A DNA stretch of 7,769 nt from NCBI GenBank assembly GCA_031274385.1, contig JAISQH010000142.1:1-7769 (forward strand), read 5' to 3'. Origin of the DNA: Planctomycetaceae bacterium (GTDB taxonomy: Bacteria > Planctomycetota > Planctomycetia > Pirellulales > Thermoguttaceae). This document shows positions 5,201 to 7,769 of the stretch, in pieces (within the stretch, counting starts at the first letter, position 1; every line of letters starts with the position of its first letter). The translations under genes and the position numbers were made by a program. Under the pieces are notes generated by a model. The model worked only from the letters and a program-made list of their open reading frames with translations, was not told the origin of the DNA and made no database searches.

Positions 5201-6148
5201 ATGTTTCGTATCATTTGCTTAAAGTGTTATCAACACATTGATATTAAAGCGTTTCACGAGGGACAAGTTTCGGCTTGTCCTAATTGCGGAACCGGTGCGT
5301 TTGCCTACGAACAACCATTGCCCGATGATACAAAAACGGACGACCAAAAAACAGAAGAAAAAAGACCGTTTATTTGTCCGAAATGTAAACGTACTTTGTT
5401 GGTACCAATATCGGTTGTTGGCAAAGAAAAAATATGTCCGGGTTGCAAATCAAAAATACGCATTTTGTTACCGGATGAACCGGAACCGCCGATACCGCCG
5501 GCAAATAACGCTACAGAAAAAATTGCCATTTCATTTCCTGATATACCGCAAACAAATTCTATTTCGCGAAACGTCCCACCGAGCGTTCCGCCTCAATATC
5601 GAACAGAATTCGTGCGAACTTCTCTGCCGGTTGCGGCTGCTTTTGATTATCCGAAACCGCCGGAAGGTGTCAAACTTCCGCCGCGCCAACGTCGTTTATA
5701 TTCGGACGTGAAATTAGTTGTGGAATCGTTAGCGGGGTCGCCGTACATCAAAATACAAAATTTCGAAGGAACTCCGCCGGACTTGTACCATATTGAATAT
5801 CACGTTCGCGGGATTGAATCTGTTCGAGGTAACAACATCATTTATCGTGATATTCACAATGTTGAAATTCGTTTAACAGCGGATTATCCGCGTCAAGCAC
5901 CGGTTTGTCAATTGCTGACACCGATTTTTCATCCGAATTTTGCACCGTCGCATATTTGTATTGGAGATCACTGGACGGCGGGTGAACGTCTTATTGATTT
6001 GATTGTACGTATCGGCGAGATGATCACGTATCAATCTTACAACATCAAAAGTCCACTCGATGGCGAAGCCGCAATGTGGGCAGATTTGAATAACAACATC
6101 TTCCCAACCGACAATTGCGACCTAATACCGTTATCATACCAAACATAA
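5201..6148 (+). CDS. Two zinc ribbons plus E2 ubiquitin-conjugating-like (UBC) domain
   Basis: A 315-residue soluble protein without TM segments. Zinc ribbon 1 uses C6/C9 and C26/C29, and zinc ribbon 2 uses C59/C62 and C79/C82. A Pro-rich linker (91-162) leads to an E2 fold at about 163-300. Its core reads VEIRLTADYPRQAP, then TPIFHPNF and SHICIGDHW. These match the E2 order of YP..P, HPN (H244-P245-N246), catalytic Cys (C253, seven residues after the Asn) and a following Trp (W258), then a helical part with KSPLDGEAA. E2 enzymes take a ubiquitin-like modifier from an E1 as a Cys thioester and pass it to a substrate, often with a RING E3. Conservation of HPN and Cys argues for an active enzyme rather than an inactive UEV-type relative. 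It lies 3 bases after the second RING gene, and the ATG at 5201 has no Shine-Dalgarno site, so translation is probably coupled. No E1 or modifier is in the window. Confidence 0.87.
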   Translation: MFRIICLKCYQHIDIKAFHEGQVSACPNCGTGAFAYEQPLPDDTKTDDQKTEEKRPFICPKCKRTLLVPISVVGKEKICPGCKSKIRILLPDEPEPPIPPANNATEKIAISFPDIPQTNSISRNVPPSVPPQYRTEFVRTSLPVAAAFDYPKPPEGVKLPPRQRRLYSDVKLVVESLAGSPYIKIQNFEGTPPDLYHIEYHVRGIESVRGNNIIYRDIHNVEIRLTADYPRQAPVCQLLTPIFHPNFAPSHICIGDHWTAGERLIDLIVRIGEMITYQSYNIKSPLDGEAAMWADLNNNIFPTDNCDLIPLSYQT

Positions 6149-6157
6149 AATAACCTG

Positions 6158-6249
6158 ATGATTTTAGTAGTCAGTAGCCAGTTGTTAGTTGTTAGTTAAA
6201 ACCCTTATTTTCTTTACACTGACTACTGACAACTAACTACTAAAATCAT
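6158..6249 (+). repeat. Large imperfect inverted repeat made of TAGT-type short repeats
   Basis: Arms 6158-6189 and 6218-6249 can pair over 32 positions with four mismatches (6172, 6176, 6178, 6183) and one G-U pair, around a 28-base loop. The arms consist of variants of the heptamers TAGTCAG and TAGTTGT (left) and their complements (right). It begins 10 bases after the E2-like gene and has no strong U-tract. It may end the operon or act as a bidirectional 3' hairpin, but the repeat make-up is more like a dispersed, MITE-like or short tandem intergenic repeat. No transposase or clear target-site duplication is seen. Confidence 0.7.
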
Positions 6250-6388
6250 TCCCTACAAAATCCGAAAGAATTGGTAAAAACGGGGAAAAGAATGATTTTT
6301 CGGTTTGAAAATGTCGATAAGAAAACCAGTTGCGCCTTTTTGCAGCGGGTTTCCTCTTATTTCAGGCTAATCGGATCAGGTAATCAAA
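6250..6388 (+). other. Intergenic remainder upstream of the CpaB-like gene
   Basis: No gene is supported here. An ATG-less frame starting from TTG at 6271 runs into the next gene in another frame and shows no domain. I found no convincing promoter, although the gene downstream must start its own transcription if the hairpin above terminates the operon. CAGG at 6377-6380 is a weak ribosome binding site for ATG 6389 (8 bases). Confidence 0.4.
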
Positions 6389-7744
6389 ATGCGAACCGTC
6401 TCTTGGCTGTTTTTGATTTTATCCTTTGCCTTGGGGATTGGTTGTGCTTTTATTGTTCGGCATTACATGTTCGAAGCAAAACCGGTTTCCATTGCGGATC
6501 GGGGACCGACCATTAAAATTCTTGTTGCCAAGCAAACGATTCCGCAAGGAGCCGAAATAACCGCCGAATTTGTTTCGTTTGTCGATGTCCCCATCGCCGA
6601 ACTCCCCTCCGAAGCAACCACCAACTTCTCCCAAGTTTATCGCCGCCGATCCGCCTATCCCATCTCCGCCGGCTGCCCAATCTGTGAAGATTTGCTGTTA
6701 CCGCCTCAGGAAACGAGTTCGGAAACCGACAAATATGTCCCCGCCGGAATGCAAATTGTTTCTCTGGAAATCGAGCAAATCCTTTTCAGCGAAAAAACCG
6801 CCGAATATTTTATCCCGATTACAAATTATCTTGCCCCCGATCAGCGAATTGATATTCGAATGTTGCCAACGGAAAAAGGCGAACTTGCCGAACGAAAAAA
6901 ACAATTGCTTAAAGCGTTCATGTCCAAAAATGAAGTTGCCGAAATGGGCGAACTCCTGCTTGAAAATATCAAAATTCAACAGATTCAATCGTTGCCGGGC
7001 AATGAAAAGAACGGACAGCGGTTAAACCAAACGCTGACATTTGTTCTGGAAAAAGAAGTTGCGGCTCAATTGATTGCTGCTGCCCGCAAAGGGCGGCTTC
7101 GTGTTGTGCCGCACCGTCAAACGAGTCCTGCGCTTCTTGCCCAAACTCGCACAACAACCAAAGAAACAACTCCTGCCGAAGTCATTGACAAAACAACAGA
7201 ACCAGCAACAGAACCAACCGCCGAACCAATAACAGAGCCGCTAAAAGACACTTCATTAACCGAACCAATTTCCGAGTCGAATGAACCGGAAGCAACTCAA
7301 CTTGTTCCTGAAACGGCAAAAAAACGTTTGGCGTTTGTTCCCCCTGAAATTCCTGTTGCGGAGTTGTTCGAAAAAATCCGCAACGAGATTCATCCCGTCA
7401 CGGCGTTACCTTCACCGGTTGTTGCTCAAGAGAAAACAGACCTTTTTATTACATCTACATCTACATCTACATCTTCTCTTGCCAAACCATCAACAATTGA
7501 TTCAAAAGAGTCGAAAGAGTCGAAAGAGTTGGTTTGTCATTCAAGTTTGTCTTCTTCCGTTATTGAAATCGGATTGCCGGTGAACCGTGATGCGTTGGAG
7601 GAAAATTCAACTCCCAAAGAAATTTACAATCCTTGGGGTCAAACTTCCCTCTTTCTCATTGAACCGGAGCCGCAGCCGGAAAACGAACCCGATACTCTGT
7701 CCCAACCGTTGTTGCGAAACCGAAAAAAAGGAACGCAGCCTTGA
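6389..7744 (+). CDS. cpaB: CpaB/RcpC-like Flp pilus assembly protein with SAF domain and long low-complexity tail
   Basis: A 451-residue protein. A TM anchor or signal-like segment lies at residues 4-24. A SAF domain follows at about 42-105 (IKILVAKQTIPQGAEITAEF, with the typical IPxGxxI step and AYPISAG near its end). Next is the RcpC/CpaB-type periplasmic region at about 115-242 (KYVPAGMQIVSLEI, APDQRIDIRMLP, LTFVLEKEVAAQLIAAARKGRLRVV). In Flp/Tad pili, CpaB is a periplasmic assembly protein near the outer-membrane secretin. Residues 245-451 are an unusual extension rich in Thr, Glu, Pro and Ser (TEP repeats, an ST run, KES repeats) with no recognisable domain; most CpaB proteins end soon after the conserved part. 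It is separated from the E2/RING operon by 240 bases with an inverted repeat, so it is probably a distinct transcription unit. A ribosome binding site after it suggests that another gene, perhaps the secretin CpaC, follows. Confidence 0.8.
   Translation: MRTVSWLFLILSFALGIGCAFIVRHYMFEAKPVSIADRGPTIKILVAKQTIPQGAEITAEFVSFVDVPIAELPSEATTNFSQVYRRRSAYPISAGCPICEDLLLPPQETSSETDKYVPAGMQIVSLEIEQILFSEKTAEYFIPITNYLAPDQRIDIRMLPTEKGELAERKKQLLKAFMSKNEVAEMGELLLENIKIQQIQSLPGNEKNGQRLNQTLTFVLEKEVAAQLIAAARKGRLRVVPHRQTSPALLAQTRTTTKETTPAEVIDKTTEPATEPTAEPITEPLKDTSLTEPISESNEPEATQLVPETAKKRLAFVPPEIPVAELFEKIRNEIHPVTALPSPVVAQEKTDLFITSTSTSTSSLAKPSTIDSKESKESKELVCHSSLSSSVIEIGLPVNRDALEENSTPKEIYNPWGQTSLFLIEPEPQPENEPDTLSQPLLRNRKKGTQP
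7451..7474 (+). repeat. Hexanucleotide repeat ACATCT x4
   Basis: Four exact copies of ACATCT encode the alternating Ser-Thr run at residues 356-362 of the CpaB-like protein. Because the unit is six bases, copy-number change keeps the frame and alters only tail length. Confidence 0.85.
7505..7531 (+). repeat. 9-bp in-frame repeat AAAGAGTCG x3
   Basis: Two exact copies and one near-exact copy encode KES-KES-KEL (residues 373-381) in the CpaB-like tail. It is a second, independent in-frame microrepeat close to the ACATCT repeat. Confidence 0.8.
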
Positions 7745-7760
7745 TTTTTTCTCATGGGGC

Positions 7761-7765
7761 AAGGA
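7761..7765 (+). promoter_or_regulatory. Probable ribosome binding site of the next gene (beyond window)
   Basis: AAGGA occurs 16 bases after the stop of the CpaB-like gene and only four bases before the window ends. An ATG just beyond the edge would be well spaced. The ATG at 7754 is not a real start, as it stops after four codons. Confidence 0.45.
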
Positions 7766-7769
7766 TAAT

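Noticed and set aside
2..6148. A ubiquitin-like modifier among the small proteins
   Set aside because: No protein shows a beta-grasp pattern or a C-terminal Gly-Gly; the C-termini seen end in NVR, NNGN, KQKH, IQNH, GIQL, SYSY and YQT.
6158..6249. CRISPR array
   Set aside because: The short repeats are only about seven bases, have no unique spacers and form one inverted pair; no cas genes are present.
6250..6388. Promoter or riboswitch upstream of the CpaB-like gene
   Set aside because: TTGGTA at 6271 has no good -10 partner at proper spacing and I see no recognisable riboswitch core.
6271..6516. A forward open frame starting from TTG before the CpaB-like gene
   Set aside because: It starts in non-coding sequence without a ribosome binding site and overlaps the SAF-domain gene in another frame; no domain is visible.
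7742..7750. T-run after the CpaB-like stop as a rho-independent terminator
   Set aside because: No stem precedes the Ts, and a ribosome binding site follows within 16 bases, suggesting the operon continues.

Overview
This AT-rich window most resembles the genome of a planctomycete (Planctomycetota) or a close relative. The reasons are the combination of bacterial RING fingers fused to membrane segments, a zinc-ribbon/E2 (ubiquitin-conjugating-like) protein, an FHA protein, a membrane-anchored trypsin-like protease and a CpaB/RcpC-type Flp pilus protein, together with several genes that lack a Shine-Dalgarno site. The assignment comes from gene content only and is moderate confidence. Every gene supported here is on the + strand.

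Region 1 (2-6148) looks like one tightly packed operon. (a) A membrane protein whose start lies outside the window is read in two frames. Its single-TM and coiled-coil part (2-172) ends at an A8 run, and the reading continues in the -1 frame to 534. (b) At 524-1018 there is a second single-TM protein, a likely paralogue of (a), with a 16-residue repeat in its tail. (c) At 993-1955 there is an N-terminally anchored trypsin-like serine protease with a complete His/Asp/Ser triad. (d) At 1972-3171 there is a six-TM protein with a C-terminal, degenerate FHA domain. (e, f) At 3227-4309 and 4325-5197 there are two tandemly duplicated RING-finger membrane proteins that share an identical 32-base leader. 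(g) At 5201-6148 there is a protein with two zinc ribbons and a recognisable E2/UBC fold, including an HPN motif and a candidate catalytic Cys253. Genes overlap or lie 3-55 bases apart.

Region 2 (6149-6388) is intergenic. It holds a large imperfect inverted repeat (6158-6249) built from TAGT-type short repeats, then about 140 bases with no supported gene.

Region 3 (6389-7744) is a separate unit. It encodes a CpaB/RcpC-like SAF-domain protein with a long low-complexity tail, followed by a likely ribosome binding site for a gene beginning just past the window.

Inference on function: region 1 may encode a membrane-associated ubiquitin-like conjugation or signalling apparatus, with an E2-like enzyme, two membrane RING proteins as E3-like or scaffold candidates, an FHA membrane protein and a surface protease. 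No E1, no JAB deubiquitinase and no ubiquitin-like modifier is visible here, so the pathway is incomplete in the window and its substrate is unknown. The short motif I-x-I-x-(V/L)-(D/E)-(D/E)-(I/L/V) near the N-termini of three consecutive membrane proteins suggests they share a cytoplasmic partner.
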